From Taibaiella sp965229095 (GTDB taxonomy: Bacteria; Bacteroidota; Bacteroidia; Chitinophagales; Chitinophagaceae), in the NCBI GenBank assembly GCA_965229095.1, contig OZ245855.1:868001-932000 (forward strand): a DNA stretch of 64,000 bases, read 5' to 3'. Positions 26,426-35,817 of the stretch are shown here, piece by piece; within the stretch, counting starts at the first letter, position 1; every line of letters starts with the position of its first letter. The notes under the pieces are model-generated. The model was not told the DNA's origin, did no database searches, and saw only the letters and a program-made list of their open reading frames with translations. The position numbers and the translations under genes were made by a program.

Positions 26426-26794
26426 ATGAATACAATTTTATGGATAATACAGGGACTACTTGCTGCATTTTTTATTATACCAGGTCTTGGAAAAATTACA
26501 GGCAGTAAAGAAAAACACATCGCAGATGGGCATTTGAAAGCTAACAACTCTATAATGCCAATCCGAATATTAGGAGTTCTGGAATTGTTAGGCTGCATCG
26601 GCATTATAGCTCCGTGGCTTACAGGCGTTACGCCAATACTGACGCCTATTACAGCGGTTTGCTTTTGTATAATTATGGCAGCAGGTATGTTTGTTCATAC
26701 TAAAAAGCAAGAATACAAAATGCTCCCGATGTTGATTGTTGTTTTTCTACTGTCAGTAGTCGTGGCATATTTTAGGTTCACAGCATTAGCATAG
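26426..26794 (+). CDS. DoxX-like membrane protein
   Basis: The 122-residue protein has four TM segments: about 4-22 (LWIIQGLLAAFFIIPGLGK), 46-65, 70-90 and 99-117, with PGLGKITGSKEKH after the first, typical of the DoxX/DoxX-like family. Functions in this family are diverse and usually linked to redox or stress. It stands alone between the mobB remnant and mobC, with a terminator right after it, and is probably cargo. Confidence 0.82.
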   Translation: MNTILWIIQGLLAAFFIIPGLGKITGSKEKHIADGHLKANNSIMPIRILGVLELLGCIGIIAPWLTGVTPILTPITAVCFCIIMAAGMFVHTKKQEYKMLPMLIVVFLLSVVVAYFRFTALA

Positions 26795-26817
26795 CAATAG
26801 AATAAACATCCGAAATG

Positions 26818-26844
26818 AAAAGGTAGCAATTCGCTACCTTTTTT
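26818..26844 (+). terminator. Rho-independent terminator after the DoxX gene
   Basis: AAAAGGTAGC, loop AATTC, GCTACCTTTT with additional T residues. Confidence 0.85.
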
Positions 26845-26950
26845 GATTTGCACAATTCAGCCAAATAAAGCCACTACACGCCATCTGACACCGCTTTCTC
26901 TACACCGCTATTCATAGTGGCTACACTTGCATCAAAACAATTTTTGAACT

Positions 26951-28948
26951 ATGCAAGGAGAAGACGATTTGAGAGGGTTAGCCAAAATAATGGCTTTTAT
27001 GAGAGCGGTAAGCATCCTCATTGTATTGATGCACTTTTATTGGTTCTGCTATGGGTTCTTTGCCGAACGTGGCTGGACTTTAGAAGTTATAGGCAAGATA
27101 CTGACCAATTTTGACCGCACGGCAGGGCTTTTTTCACACACACTTTACACCAAAATATTTGCACTGGTTTTACTGGCGTTAAGCTGTTTGGGTACAAGGG
27201 GTGTAAAGAACGAAAAGATAACGTGGACTAAAATCCGTGTTGCCTTAGCCGTTGGCTTTGTGCTGTTTTTCCTGAATTTCCCATTGCTGAAATTGCCGGC
27301 AGGGTTAGCCACATCGCTTTACATTCTTACAACGGGCGCAGGATATATTGCCCTGCTCATGGCAGGTGTATGGATGAGCCGCTTACTACGCAATAACCTG
27401 ATGGACGATGTTTTCAACAACGAGAACGAAAGTTTCCAGCAGGAAACAAAGCTGATGCAAAATGAATACTCCGTTAACCTGCCTACGAAGTTTTACTACA
27501 AAGGCAAATGGAATGACGGCTGGGTTAATGTGGTCAATCCTTTTCGTGCCTCAATTGTGTTGGGTACTCCGGGTTCGGGAAAATCGTATGCCATTGTAAA
27601 TAACTACATCAAACAACACATCGAGAAAGGGTTCAGTATGTACATCTACGATTTCAAGTTTGATGACCTTTCCACGATTGCCTACAATCACCTGCTAAAG
27701 CATACCAACAAGTACAAAATAGCACCCAAGTTTTATGTTATCAATTTTGACGACCCACGCCGGAGCCACCGATGCAACCCGCTTAATCCTGAATTTATGA
27801 CGGATATATCGGATGCTTACGAAGCTGCCTATACCATCATGCTTAACCTTAACAAGTCGTGGATTTTGAAGCAAGGGGATTTCTTCGTGGAAAGCCCAAT
27901 TATATTGCTTGCAGCAATTATTTGGTTTCTGAAAATTTACGATAACGGCAAGCATTGCACGTTTCCGCACGCCATCGAATTGCTTAACAAAAAATACGCT
28001 GACGTATTTACCATACTTACTTCGTACCCCGAACTGGAAAATTATTTATCGCCGTTCATGGATGCCTGGTTAGGGGGCGCACAAGACCAGTTACAGGGAC
28101 AGATTGCATCGGCAAAAATTCCTTTGTCCCGCATGATTAGCCCGCAGTTGTATTGGGTAATGACGGGCGATGATTTTTCACTGGACATCAACAACCCTAA
28201 AGAGCCGAAAATCTTATGCGTTGGCAATAACCCCGACAGGCAAAATATTTACTCCGCAGCTTTAGGCTTATACAATTCAAGGATTGTAAAACTGATTAAC
28301 AAAAAGGGACAGCTTAAAAGTTCCGTTATAATAGATGAGTTGCCCACCATTTATTTCAGGGGATTGGATAACCTGATTGCAACTGCCCGTAGCAATAAGG
28401 TCGCTGTCTGTTTGGGCTTTCAGGATTTTTCACAATTGACAAGGGATTATGGCGATAAGGAGAGTAAGGTAATACAGAATACGGTAGGTAATATTTTTAG
28501 TGGTCAGGTGGTTGGCGAAACAGCAAAAAGCCTTTCAGAACGCTTTGGAAAAGTGTTGCAGAAAAGGCAGAGCATGACCATCAACCGCAATGATAAATCC
28601 ACGTCCATATCTACCCAACTGGATAGTCTGATACCCGCTTCCAAAATCTCAACGCTTACACAGGGTATGTTTGTTGGTGCGGTTTCTGACAACTTCGATG
28701 AACGCATCGAGCAGAAAATATTTCATGCTGAAATTGTAGTGGACAATGATAAGGTTGCCGCCGAAACCAAAGCCTACAAAAAGATACCGCAGATATTATC
28801 CTTTACAGATGAAAGCGGAGCGGATAATATGAAGCAGGAAATTGAAGCTAACTATAAGCAGATTAAGCAAGACGTTATCGGTATTGTGCAAACTGAAATG
28901 GAACGCATCAAGAATGACCCGGATTTACAGCACTTAATACAACAATAA
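26951..28948 (+). CDS. mobC: Type IV coupling protein MobC (VirD4/TraG-like)
   Basis: The 665-residue protein has N-terminal TM segments at about 15-35, 60-80, 92-112 and 118-140, a Walker A at residues 205-212 (GTPGSGKS), and Walker B-like VIIDELPTIYF near residue 460, followed by ATARSNKVAVCLGFQDFSQL. These are features of the YWF/TraD-type coupling ATPases of Bacteroidota. It links the relaxosome to the secretion channel. Normally it directly follows mobB; here 3.7 kb of cargo lie between. Confidence 0.93.
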   Translation: MQGEDDLRGLAKIMAFMRAVSILIVLMHFYWFCYGFFAERGWTLEVIGKILTNFDRTAGLFSHTLYTKIFALVLLALSCLGTRGVKNEKITWTKIRVALAVGFVLFFLNFPLLKLPAGLATSLYILTTGAGYIALLMAGVWMSRLLRNNLMDDVFNNENESFQQETKLMQNEYSVNLPTKFYYKGKWNDGWVNVVNPFRASIVLGTPGSGKSYAIVNNYIKQHIEKGFSMYIYDFKFDDLSTIAYNHLLKHTNKYKIAPKFYVINFDDPRRSHRCNPLNPEFMTDISDAYEAAYTIMLNLNKSWILKQGDFFVESPIILLAAIIWFLKIYDNGKHCTFPHAIELLNKKYADVFTILTSYPELENYLSPFMDAWLGGAQDQLQGQIASAKIPLSRMISPQLYWVMTGDDFSLDINNPKEPKILCVGNNPDRQNIYSAALGLYNSRIVKLINKKGQLKSSVIIDELPTIYFRGLDNLIATARSNKVAVCLGFQDFSQLTRDYGDKESKVIQNTVGNIFSGQVVGETAKSLSERFGKVLQKRQSMTINRNDKSTSISTQLDSLIPASKISTLTQGMFVGAVSDNFDERIEQKIFHAEIVVDNDKVAAETKAYKKIPQILSFTDESGADNMKQEIEANYKQIKQDVIGIVQTEMERIKNDPDLQHLIQQ

Positions 28949-29023
28949 AACCAAAGCATATCCCATCATAATCAGCTAAAAGATTGGATAAGGGGCTTGT
29001 TATATCAATTAACGCCTCTATCG

Positions 29024-29065
29024 TCATTTTGGATACAACGTAACTCAATCTGGCAACAGGCGATT
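29024..29065 (+). promoter_or_regulatory. Tandem 21-bp direct repeat, candidate AraC operator
   Basis: TCATTTTGGATACAACGTAAC (first unit, 29024-29044) is followed directly by TCAATCTGGCAACAGGCGATT-like second unit (29045-29065). The same tandem element lies before the AraC gene at 30798. It is about 60 bases upstream of the NmrA-like gene. Confidence 0.7.
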
Positions 29066-29122
29066 AATAATTCCTGTACAATTTTGTATTGTAAAATTCA
29101 AGCAAAATTAAAATCAAGAAAA

Positions 29123-30019
29123 ATGAAAAAAACAATCGCATTATTAGGCGCAACCGGAAAGGTTGGCGGTAAGATTTCAGAAATCCTTTTGAAAGATGGA
29201 TTTCATTTAAAATTAATTGCTCAAACGGATAGCAAGCTCGAAAGGTTCAAGGATATGGGCGCTGAAGTAATTCCGGCAGACATTACAGATGTAGATGCAT
29301 TAACTGAAGCATTTCGTAATGCCGATGGTGCTTATGTAATGACACCGCCTGATTTTGGTGCTGCCAACTATCGGGCATTTCAGCGAAAAGTTGGGGATGC
29401 TGTTATTGAAGCCATTAAAAAGTCTGGGATAAAATATATTGTAAACCTAAGTAGTTGCGGTGGTCATATGCACGAAGGCAATGGTCTTATTGGTGGTCTT
29501 GCCGAACAGGAGGTAAAATTAAACCAGCTAAAAGATATCAATGTATTGCATTTGCGCCCGGCTTATTTTTTGGATAATGCCTTGCTAAATGCGCAACTAA
29601 TAAAACAAATGGGAATAAATGGCACAACTGCCGATGCAGACCACGAAATCCCGATGGTTGCAACAAAGGATATTGCGGCGGTCGCGGCAGCTTATTTGAC
29701 TAAACTTGATTTCGAGGGGAAAAGCGTTCAGGCTATACTTGGGCAAAGAAATTATTCATTTAAAGAAATAACCGGGATTATAGGCAATGCAATTGGGAAG
29801 CCGGACTTACAGTATGTTCAATTCCCGGTTGAGCAGGCAATACAGGCAATGGTTGAACAGGGGCTTTCTGCCGGTGTCGCTAAAGATATAACTGGCATGG
29901 AAACTTCTCTGAAAAATGGAGTGATGAACTATGAAAAAAGAACTGCCGCAAATACATCACCAACATCGGCGGAGGTTTTTATCCAAGAGGCATTCTTGCC
30001 ATTATATAATTCCCTGTAA
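29123..30019 (+). CDS. NmrA-like NAD(P)-binding protein
   Basis: The ATG at 29123 (MKKTIALLGATGKVGG) is chosen because the Rossmann motif GATGKVGG starts at residue 9; the longer frame adds 42 non-family residues. The 298-residue protein contains GAYVMTPPDFGAANY and YIVNLSSCGGH, as in the NmrA/HSCARG atypical SDRs, which act as redox sensors or quinone/carbonyl reductases. It is preceded by the tandem operator and followed by an NTF2-like gene, then an AraC regulator. Confidence 0.87.
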   Translation: MKKTIALLGATGKVGGKISEILLKDGFHLKLIAQTDSKLERFKDMGAEVIPADITDVDALTEAFRNADGAYVMTPPDFGAANYRAFQRKVGDAVIEAIKKSGIKYIVNLSSCGGHMHEGNGLIGGLAEQEVKLNQLKDINVLHLRPAYFLDNALLNAQLIKQMGINGTTADADHEIPMVATKDIAAVAAAYLTKLDFEGKSVQAILGQRNYSFKEITGIIGNAIGKPDLQYVQFPVEQAIQAMVEQGLSAGVAKDITGMETSLKNGVMNYEKRTAANTSPTSAEVFIQEAFLPLYNSL

Positions 30020-30048
30020 TCTTTTAACAACATAAAATTTAATTCACA

Positions 30049-30504
30049 ATGGAAAAGAAAACAAACGTGCCGGGAAAAGTAGATAGAAATCATCCTGCAT
30101 TTAACAAAAATTCAGAACCATTTTACAGAATTGTAATGGAGGGATTGAAAGGAGAAGTTGACGGAGAGCATTTTTGGGATGCCGTGGCAGAAAATGCCGT
30201 GTTTGAATTTCTGTACAATATTCCTGGATTTACCAATAAGATTAAGGGTCGCAAAGCCTATATGGATTGGTTTAGCGGATATAGCAACGTTCTTCGCTCA
30301 TCTGACAACTTACGGGTATATAAATCTGCAAATCCTGAAAATGTAATCGTGTTAGAATATGAAGTTCACGGGACTGTTCCATCGACAGGAAAGGCTTATG
30401 ATAATCGTTTCTGTTCTATCGTAACCATTAAAGACAGAAAAATAACCCATTGGCGTGATTATATGGACTCGCTTGCGGTGATGCTTTCAGTTTCTCCTGA
30501 TTAG
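30049..30504 (+). CDS. NTF2/SnoaL-like protein
   Basis: The 151-residue protein shows the NTF2-like cone fold pattern: EGLKGEVDGEHFWDAVAENAVFEF, GRKAYMDWFSGY, VIVLEYEVHGTVPSTGKAYDNRFCSI and DRKITHWRDYMDSLA. Such small proteins are enzymes or binding proteins for small hydrophobic compounds. It is 29 bases after the NmrA-like gene, so cotranscription and a shared substrate are likely. The substrate is unknown. Confidence 0.85.
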   Translation: MEKKTNVPGKVDRNHPAFNKNSEPFYRIVMEGLKGEVDGEHFWDAVAENAVFEFLYNIPGFTNKIKGRKAYMDWFSGYSNVLRSSDNLRVYKSANPENVIVLEYEVHGTVPSTGKAYDNRFCSIVTIKDRKITHWRDYMDSLAVMLSVSPD

Positions 30505-30647
30505 AATGCGAAATAATGACACTCTATATAGGCAAGTTTTTGGCAATAATGTTTGGAGGTATTGAAAGAAATATCAATAGCATTATTGCCAAATATTTTG
30601 TACATTATTACTGGTCAACGCCATTATTTCTTGATAGAGCTTATTCG

Positions 30648-30689
30648 TCATTTTGGCAACAACGTAACTCATTTTGGCAACAATGGATT
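30648..30689 (+). promoter_or_regulatory. Second tandem 21-bp direct repeat, candidate AraC operator
   Basis: TCATTTTGGCAACAACGTAAC-type unit (30648-30668) is repeated at once (30669-30689), with the first 14 bases identical. It matches the element at 29024-29065. It lies about 110 bases before the AraC gene, suggesting one regulator controls both transcripts, including its own. Confidence 0.75.
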
Positions 30690-30797
30690 GACGATTTCTT
30701 TAGAGATTTACATTGTAAAACAGAGGCAATACGCAAAAGGCGACAATCAAGCATGGCATTGAATAGTGTTCTATGTAAATAGTTTAAATTCGTAGTA

Positions 30798-31715
30798 ATG
30801 AAAAAAGATAACAATATACCCCAAAAATTCAATTCCATTTCGGAGTTTCATAAGCTGTTAGGCTTTCCCAAACCATTACACCCTTTGGTTAGTTTGGTGA
30901 ATTACGCAGATATAAAAATACCTTATAGCGAACTTCCTAAAACATTACTATTGAATTTCTATAAGGCTTCTTATATGGAAAGCACTCCAGAGAAAATGAA
31001 ATACGGGCAGAATTATTATGATTTTGACGAGGGTGGTTTATCATTTGTTTCACCTAATCAGATTATATCATGTGCAGAAATTGAGGAAAGCTATTCTGGT
31101 TTTACTTTGCTTATTCACGCTGACTTTATTCGCAATTATCCACTTGCAACTAAGATAAAAAGTTACGGGTTCTTTTCTTATTCAGCAAATGAGGCTTTAT
31201 TTATTTCCGATAAAGAAAAGCAAGTTATCTTCTCTGTTTTTGATAACATAAGAGAAGAACTGAATACCAATATTGATGATTTCAGCCAGGATGTGGTTAT
31301 TTCCCATATTGAAGTTCTGCTCAATTATAGTAACCGTTTTTATAAACGCCAGTTCATTACAAGACAAATGGTAAATAGCGATTTAACTACACAATTAGAG
31401 CATTTGTTAAATGAGTATTTTGAACATGAAGATACATTGCAGAATGGGCTTCCAACAGTTGAATATTTAGCTGGGAAGCTGAATGTTTCTCCCCGTTATT
31501 TAAGCGATATGCTACGCGCACATACAGGTCAGAATGCACAACAGCACATTCACGATAAACTCATTGAAAAAGCCAAAGAATATCTGACATCAACCAATTT
31601 ATCTGTTTCAGAAATTGCCTTTCAGTTAGGGTTTGAGCATTCGCAATCATTCAACAAGTTGTTTAAGAAAAAAACAAACCAGACCCCAATAGAATTTAGA
31701 CAATCTTTCAATTAG
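30798..31715 (+). CDS. AraC-family transcriptional regulator, cassette 2
   Basis: The 305-residue protein has the sensor pattern KYGQNYYDFDEGGLSF and a C-terminal AraC domain (LAGKLNVSPRYLSDMLRA, SVSEIAFQLGFEHSQSF, ending PIEFRQSFN). It is clearly paralogous to the regulator at 23279-24214. A tandem operator lies upstream. It is followed after 4 bases by a DNA glycosylase gene, so both may be induced together. Confidence 0.93.
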   Translation: MKKDNNIPQKFNSISEFHKLLGFPKPLHPLVSLVNYADIKIPYSELPKTLLLNFYKASYMESTPEKMKYGQNYYDFDEGGLSFVSPNQIISCAEIEESYSGFTLLIHADFIRNYPLATKIKSYGFFSYSANEALFISDKEKQVIFSVFDNIREELNTNIDDFSQDVVISHIEVLLNYSNRFYKRQFITRQMVNSDLTTQLEHLLNEYFEHEDTLQNGLPTVEYLAGKLNVSPRYLSDMLRAHTGQNAQQHIHDKLIEKAKEYLTSTNLSVSEIAFQLGFEHSQSFNKLFKKKTNQTPIEFRQSFN

Positions 31716-31719
31716 TATC

Positions 31720-32271
31720 ATGAGTTATTGCAGTTATATCGAGTATTTGTCGGGTGATAAAAAAGAGTTGCACAAAAATTACCACGACAATCACTACGGG
31801 TTTCCTATTCATAATGACAATGAATTGTTTGGCAGATTGGTATTGGAAATTAACCAGGCCGGCTTGAGCTGGGAAACAATTTTGAAAAAGGAAACCTCGT
31901 TTCGTAAAGCGTATAGCAATTTCAATATCAAAAAAGTTGCAGCATATACAGAAGTGGACAGGGAAAGGTTATTGGCTGATGCTGGAATTATCCGTAACAA
32001 ATTAAAAGTAACTGCTGCTATTGAAAATGCTAAAACAATTATGGCATTGCAGAAAGACTTTGGCTCTTTTGAAAAGTGGTTAGAACACCATCATCCCAAA
32101 ACGAAAGACGAATGGGTGAAACTGTTTAAGAAAACATTCCGCTTTACTGGTGGTGAAATCGTAAATGAGTTCTTGATGAGTATTGGTTATTTGCGAGGTG
32201 CGCACTCCGAAAGTTGTCCTGTTCATAAACAAGTCATGAAACAAAAACCCATGTGGACAAAACAGAAATAG
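31720..32271 (+). CDS. tag: DNA-3-methyladenine glycosylase I
   Basis: The 183-residue protein removes 3-methyladenine from alkylated DNA. Family features: Cys4, H22 in YHDNHYGFP, E43 and W51 in LEINQAGLSWETIL, and the C-terminal HSESC (H162, C166), which together give the Cys/His zinc site and the base-binding Glu of Tag. It is 4 bases after the AraC gene. As ICE cargo it may add alkylation or carbonyl-stress tolerance. Confidence 0.93.
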   Translation: MSYCSYIEYLSGDKKELHKNYHDNHYGFPIHNDNELFGRLVLEINQAGLSWETILKKETSFRKAYSNFNIKKVAAYTEVDRERLLADAGIIRNKLKVTAAIENAKTIMALQKDFGSFEKWLEHHHPKTKDEWVKLFKKTFRFTGGEIVNEFLMSIGYLRGAHSESCPVHKQVMKQKPMWTKQK

Positions 32272-32306
32272 ACGTGGCGTTGATGCCCATTATAAATCAA
32301 AATAAA

Positions 32307-32705
32307 ATGAAAACTATACTATTAACAGCTTTGTTGTTCTGCTTTTTTGTGAGCCACAGCGAAGCACAAAACAAAAGCAAAATGGACATAAAAATATTTG
32401 TACAGGAATTTATAGCAGCAGGCAACGCTTACGACACAGAAAAATATTTAGATATGTGGCAGAAAGATGCTGTACTTGAAGATAAATCAATCAAGCAGGT
32501 TTATAAAGGGCAAGAGGGTATTAAAAAATATTTTGACAAATATTTTGTTAAGTACAAAACACAAACCCGCTTGATTAAGCTGAATATCATCAATGACCAC
32601 CAAGCCCATATTGATGTGCAATTTACATCCTATAACCAGACAGGAACTTTTGATTTTGTTTTTAAAGATGGCAAGATAGCATCCGCAATTGCAGACTTTA
32701 AATAG
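32307..32705 (+). CDS. Secreted NTF2/SnoaL-like protein
   Basis: The ATG at 32307 gives 132 residues with a signal peptide (MKTILLTALLFCFFVSHSEAQ); a longer frame from 32253 would overlap tag. The mature part has an NTF2-like pattern (FVQEFIAAGNAYDTEKYLDM, AVLEDKSIKQVYKGQEGIKKY). It is probably periplasmic and unrelated in sequence detail to the NTF2-like protein at 30049. It closes the cassette, with a terminator 74 bases on. Confidence 0.82.
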   Translation: MKTILLTALLFCFFVSHSEAQNKSKMDIKIFVQEFIAAGNAYDTEKYLDMWQKDAVLEDKSIKQVYKGQEGIKKYFDKYFVKYKTQTRLIKLNIINDHQAHIDVQFTSYNQTGTFDFVFKDGKIASAIADFK

Positions 32706-32778
32706 GAGAACAAGATATTTTCAAAAGAATATTACGCCAAACCAATTTGGAGAATGGTTGTCGACAAATGACACAGAA

Positions 32779-32810
32779 AGCCATTCCCATTGTAAAAAAT
32801 GGGAATGGCT
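32779..32810. terminator. Hairpin terminator closing cassette 2
   Basis: AGCCATTCCCATT and AATGGGAATGGCT form a perfect 13-bp stem with a short A-rich loop. T-tract is weak (CTT), so efficiency is uncertain. Confidence 0.65.
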
Positions 32811-32921
32811 CTTACAAGCATACAGAGTTTACCAAAAAATTACCGTATTCAAGTTGCTTAACAAGCAAGTATTTAAGAGTTATTCTGGGGTAATCAATTA
32901 ATTACAAAAGTGATAATTTGA

Positions 32922-33749
32922 ATGACAGAATATTTTAAGAAAATATCAGATGAATTAGACGAAGAAATAAAAGAATTGGCATACGAGCAGGGAAATGTCT
33001 TAGCTTCCTATGAGAAAGCAATTGAACTCATTTTAAGCAAGACTACTGAACTGAAAGAATATGTATTGAAAACTGGATTTGAAAACGAGCAGGAAGAAAT
33101 ACATTTTTTCAAATATCAGAAGCCAGCTATTATCGCTCAACTCATTTATTACAATGCTATCTATAAAATTGAGGCAAGGAAACCCTATGGAGCGAAACCT
33201 ATAAGAAAATACCTCAACAAAGAACTCAAAAAATTAAAGCGGTTCTTTGACAATAACCTCGATTTCTATAAGTACTATCGTAGCAATAATTCCTTTCTTG
33301 ATGAAAACTTTTTCGTGCGGGGTAAGCACGATATTAAGTTATGGCTGGACACTTATTACTTTCAGTCTGACCAAACCTTTTCCACCTCACATGATTATAA
33401 GGTTGCCAAGATAATCGCCAATGACTTGATACAAGTTTATATCGAAGACCAACTGTATAGCAAAACCCAGGACAGTAAATCAGTAGCCACACAAAAACTG
33501 AATTGGACGGGAAGTAAAACCGCCATGATAGAACTGATTTACGCACTGAATTGTCAAGGCGTTTTCGATAACGGCAATAGCGATATAAGACTGACAGCGC
33601 AGTATTTTGAGAATACGTTCAATATTGACTTAGGCAATTTCTATCAAACTTTTTTGGAATTGCGAACCCGAAAAATAAACCGGACAAAATTTCTTGACGA
33701 ACTCCGGGATGGGCTTGTTAGGAAAATGGATGAACAGGACGAGAAGTAG
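32922..33749 (+). CDS. rteC: RteC-domain protein 1
   Basis: The 275-residue protein has the RteC pattern: EEIHFFKYQKPAIIAQLIYYNAIYKIE, FYKYYRSNNSFLDENFF, DYKVAKIIANDLIQVYI and a C-terminal LIYALNCQGVF region that includes a winged-HTH-like part. In CTnDOT, RteC activates excision genes. A second RteC protein is encoded at 42834-43682; the two are about as long and clearly related, so the element may be composite or have two control circuits. Confidence 0.88.
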   Translation: MTEYFKKISDELDEEIKELAYEQGNVLASYEKAIELILSKTTELKEYVLKTGFENEQEEIHFFKYQKPAIIAQLIYYNAIYKIEARKPYGAKPIRKYLNKELKKLKRFFDNNLDFYKYYRSNNSFLDENFFVRGKHDIKLWLDTYYFQSDQTFSTSHDYKVAKIIANDLIQVYIEDQLYSKTQDSKSVATQKLNWTGSKTAMIELIYALNCQGVFDNGNSDIRLTAQYFENTFNIDLGNFYQTFLELRTRKINRTKFLDELRDGLVRKMDEQDEK

Positions 33750-33882
33750 TTATACTAATTGCATTGTCTTTTTTCATATTTTAGCTAACGATGAAGCGAA
33801 GTTGGCTGTGTGTTTTATAATTGATGCTATTTGCCTTGATTTTTCGTCAGCCAGTCCGATTTAGGTATCAATTATTGCAACG

Positions 33883-34818
33883 ATGAATATTGAGGTAGAA
33901 TATAAAGACACGACAGGAACGATTTCTAATCAAAGTCACCATTTGACACGAATTGCATTTGCAAAGCATTTAGCAGTTGCGGGGCAAGGATATGCACCAC
34001 GACCGCAAAAACTCATTCGGACAATTGCTATGTTCTTTCAGTATAGCAATTACATTCAACGTCAGGCATTTAATGCCGATAGATTTTCGGAACCACCAAT
34101 ACAACTTTCCGACCCAACAGAGAAAGGGCAGTTTTCAAATCTTGCAGGTAAAGCGATTGCTGATTTTTTATCAAAGCGCATTGACCAAAGTATTTTTACA
34201 GTGAATTATGAAGCCGCGATGAGATTGAAACAAATGCCAATAAATGGCGGGCGGCCTGATTTACTTGCTTTTAAACAAAATGCAATGTTCGCAATTGAGG
34301 CAAAAGGCTACTCTGGAGGGCATGGTAATATGGCAACCCATAAGGCACAAGCCCAGACTGGTGGCATACCTGTTAATTTTTCAATTGCAAGTGTTTCATA
34401 CAACCTTTACAATAATGTAAAATGTAAATATCACGACCCTTTTAACGACAATATCCAATATGACAACGAATTACTAAGGAGATTGACGAAAAACTATTAT
34501 CAAGGACTTTCAGAATTTATTAATCAAAAGTTTTTTGAGTATCATGAGTTTGTTTTACAGGGCGAAACCTTTTATGAAGTAGAATTGTCGTATCGGTATT
34601 TTGAACGCCTTTTCGGGGACACATTTCCATTTACACCATTTTGGCATTTAGAAATTCTTGATTTTTATAGACCGAGACTAATTTTGCCAAAAAGAATAAG
34701 AGATTATGCAGAAGACGGATTGACGAATGAAACAAGACCTTTCATTTTTGAGCCAACAGAGCAAGGCGACAATCTATATATAGATAGTGACAGGGTTGGG
34801 CTACGAATTAGAAGATAG
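33883..34818 (+). CDS. Putative PD-(D/E)XK nuclease-like protein
   Basis: In this 311-residue protein the stretch GGRPDLLAF (P125, D126) followed by FAIEAKGYSGG (E139, K141) is a textbook PD-(D/E)XK nuclease site. The N-terminal part is helical and the C-terminal part contains repeated aromatic segments (FYEVELSYRYFERLFG, FWHLEILDFYRPR). No other domain is recognised. It lies 133 bases after rteC and 66 bases before a SMEK-like protein on the same strand, so the two probably form a cargo unit, perhaps anti-phage. A restriction-like role is inferred from the motif only. Confidence 0.65.
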   Translation: MNIEVEYKDTTGTISNQSHHLTRIAFAKHLAVAGQGYAPRPQKLIRTIAMFFQYSNYIQRQAFNADRFSEPPIQLSDPTEKGQFSNLAGKAIADFLSKRIDQSIFTVNYEAAMRLKQMPINGGRPDLLAFKQNAMFAIEAKGYSGGHGNMATHKAQAQTGGIPVNFSIASVSYNLYNNVKCKYHDPFNDNIQYDNELLRRLTKNYYQGLSEFINQKFFEYHEFVLQGETFYEVELSYRYFERLFGDTFPFTPFWHLEILDFYRPRLILPKRIRDYAEDGLTNETRPFIFEPTEQGDNLYIDSDRVGLRIRR

Positions 34819-34884
34819 AATAGCAATATTCAGGATAGCCACAATAATAAAGAATTAATAAGGATTTTTTTAAGAAGACTTAAC

Positions 34885-35772
34885 ATGACAGACCAACAAA
34901 AAAGAAATGAGATTTATACCTTACTATCTTTTCTAAAAACATACATTCAGACTTATGTTGACAACTCCTTTACTGACCTGACTTTTGATTTGGAAAGGCT
35001 TGTAAGTAGCTACCTGAACGTTTTTGAAAAGACAGATGAAAAGTTTGTTAACGTAAATTCAATACAGCATAACTATCCCGCCATTGACCTGGTTTCTCAT
35101 AAAAAGAGCATCGCCATTCAAGTAACTACCAACGCCGATATGAGGAAAGTTAATAAGACTATTGCGACTTATCAAAGGCATTCCTTATCATATACAAAAC
35201 TCATCATAATTGGTTTTGTGAAGGCTACAAAATCCAAATCACCAAACGCTGGCATTTATGGAATGGAGTACTTGACCGATTTGGCAAGTTTCGCAAGTAA
35301 TAGTCAGCTTGATGAGTTGTTTGAAATTCTTAAACGACAAATTCCTTGGAATAGTCTTAGCCCATTAGATGATAAACATTGCTTTGACGTAATTTTTGAT
35401 GTTATAAACAGAAGTGCAGTAAGAGACTATACAATGTGCGAGGGTGATTTTGATAAAATGGCGGACGGATTATTTGAGGTGAAGGAAATTATTACTACTG
35501 GAAAAATAAAAGGCAAGAACATAAGAGCAAAGGCACTTGTGGAGTTTAATGATAAAACAAAAAGAAAACTTCAAGAAGTCGAGTTTTACGTTTCACACAT
35601 CCTTCAGATATGTAATGCAAATAAGAATAAAAGGAACTCTGACTTTCTATGCTTAACAAGGAGCGAAACTGACGAAATAGATGATTTAAAGGAAAAGATT
35701 ATAGATAGTTCAAATGCTTTAGCCAATGAATTAGGGCTTAGTAAAAAAATAATGGGAAGTAGGCGAAGATAA
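34885..35772 (+). CDS. SMEK-domain-like protein with a degenerate nuclease motif
   Basis: In the 295-residue protein the N-terminal part (TLLSFLKTYIQTYVDNSF, VNSIQHNYPAIDLVSHKKSIAIQVTTNADMRK) has the pattern of SMEK-type N-terminal domains: Asp68 followed by Q79-V-T, comparable to a PD-(D/E)XK core with Q in place of E. The C-terminal half is helical and charged (TDEIDDLKEKIIDSSNALAN). SMEK-type domains occur in bacterial conflict systems. Neighbour of the nuclease-like gene at 33883. Function is inferred. Confidence 0.65.
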   Translation: MTDQQKRNEIYTLLSFLKTYIQTYVDNSFTDLTFDLERLVSSYLNVFEKTDEKFVNVNSIQHNYPAIDLVSHKKSIAIQVTTNADMRKVNKTIATYQRHSLSYTKLIIIGFVKATKSKSPNAGIYGMEYLTDLASFASNSQLDELFEILKRQIPWNSLSPLDDKHCFDVIFDVINRSAVRDYTMCEGDFDKMADGLFEVKEIITTGKIKGKNIRAKALVEFNDKTKRKLQEVEFYVSHILQICNANKNKRNSDFLCLTRSETDEIDDLKEKIIDSSNALANELGLSKKIMGSRRR

Positions 35773-35817
35773 AAGCATAAGAAACGCTAAGATGTAAGAC
35801 CAGAAAGCATTTTATTT

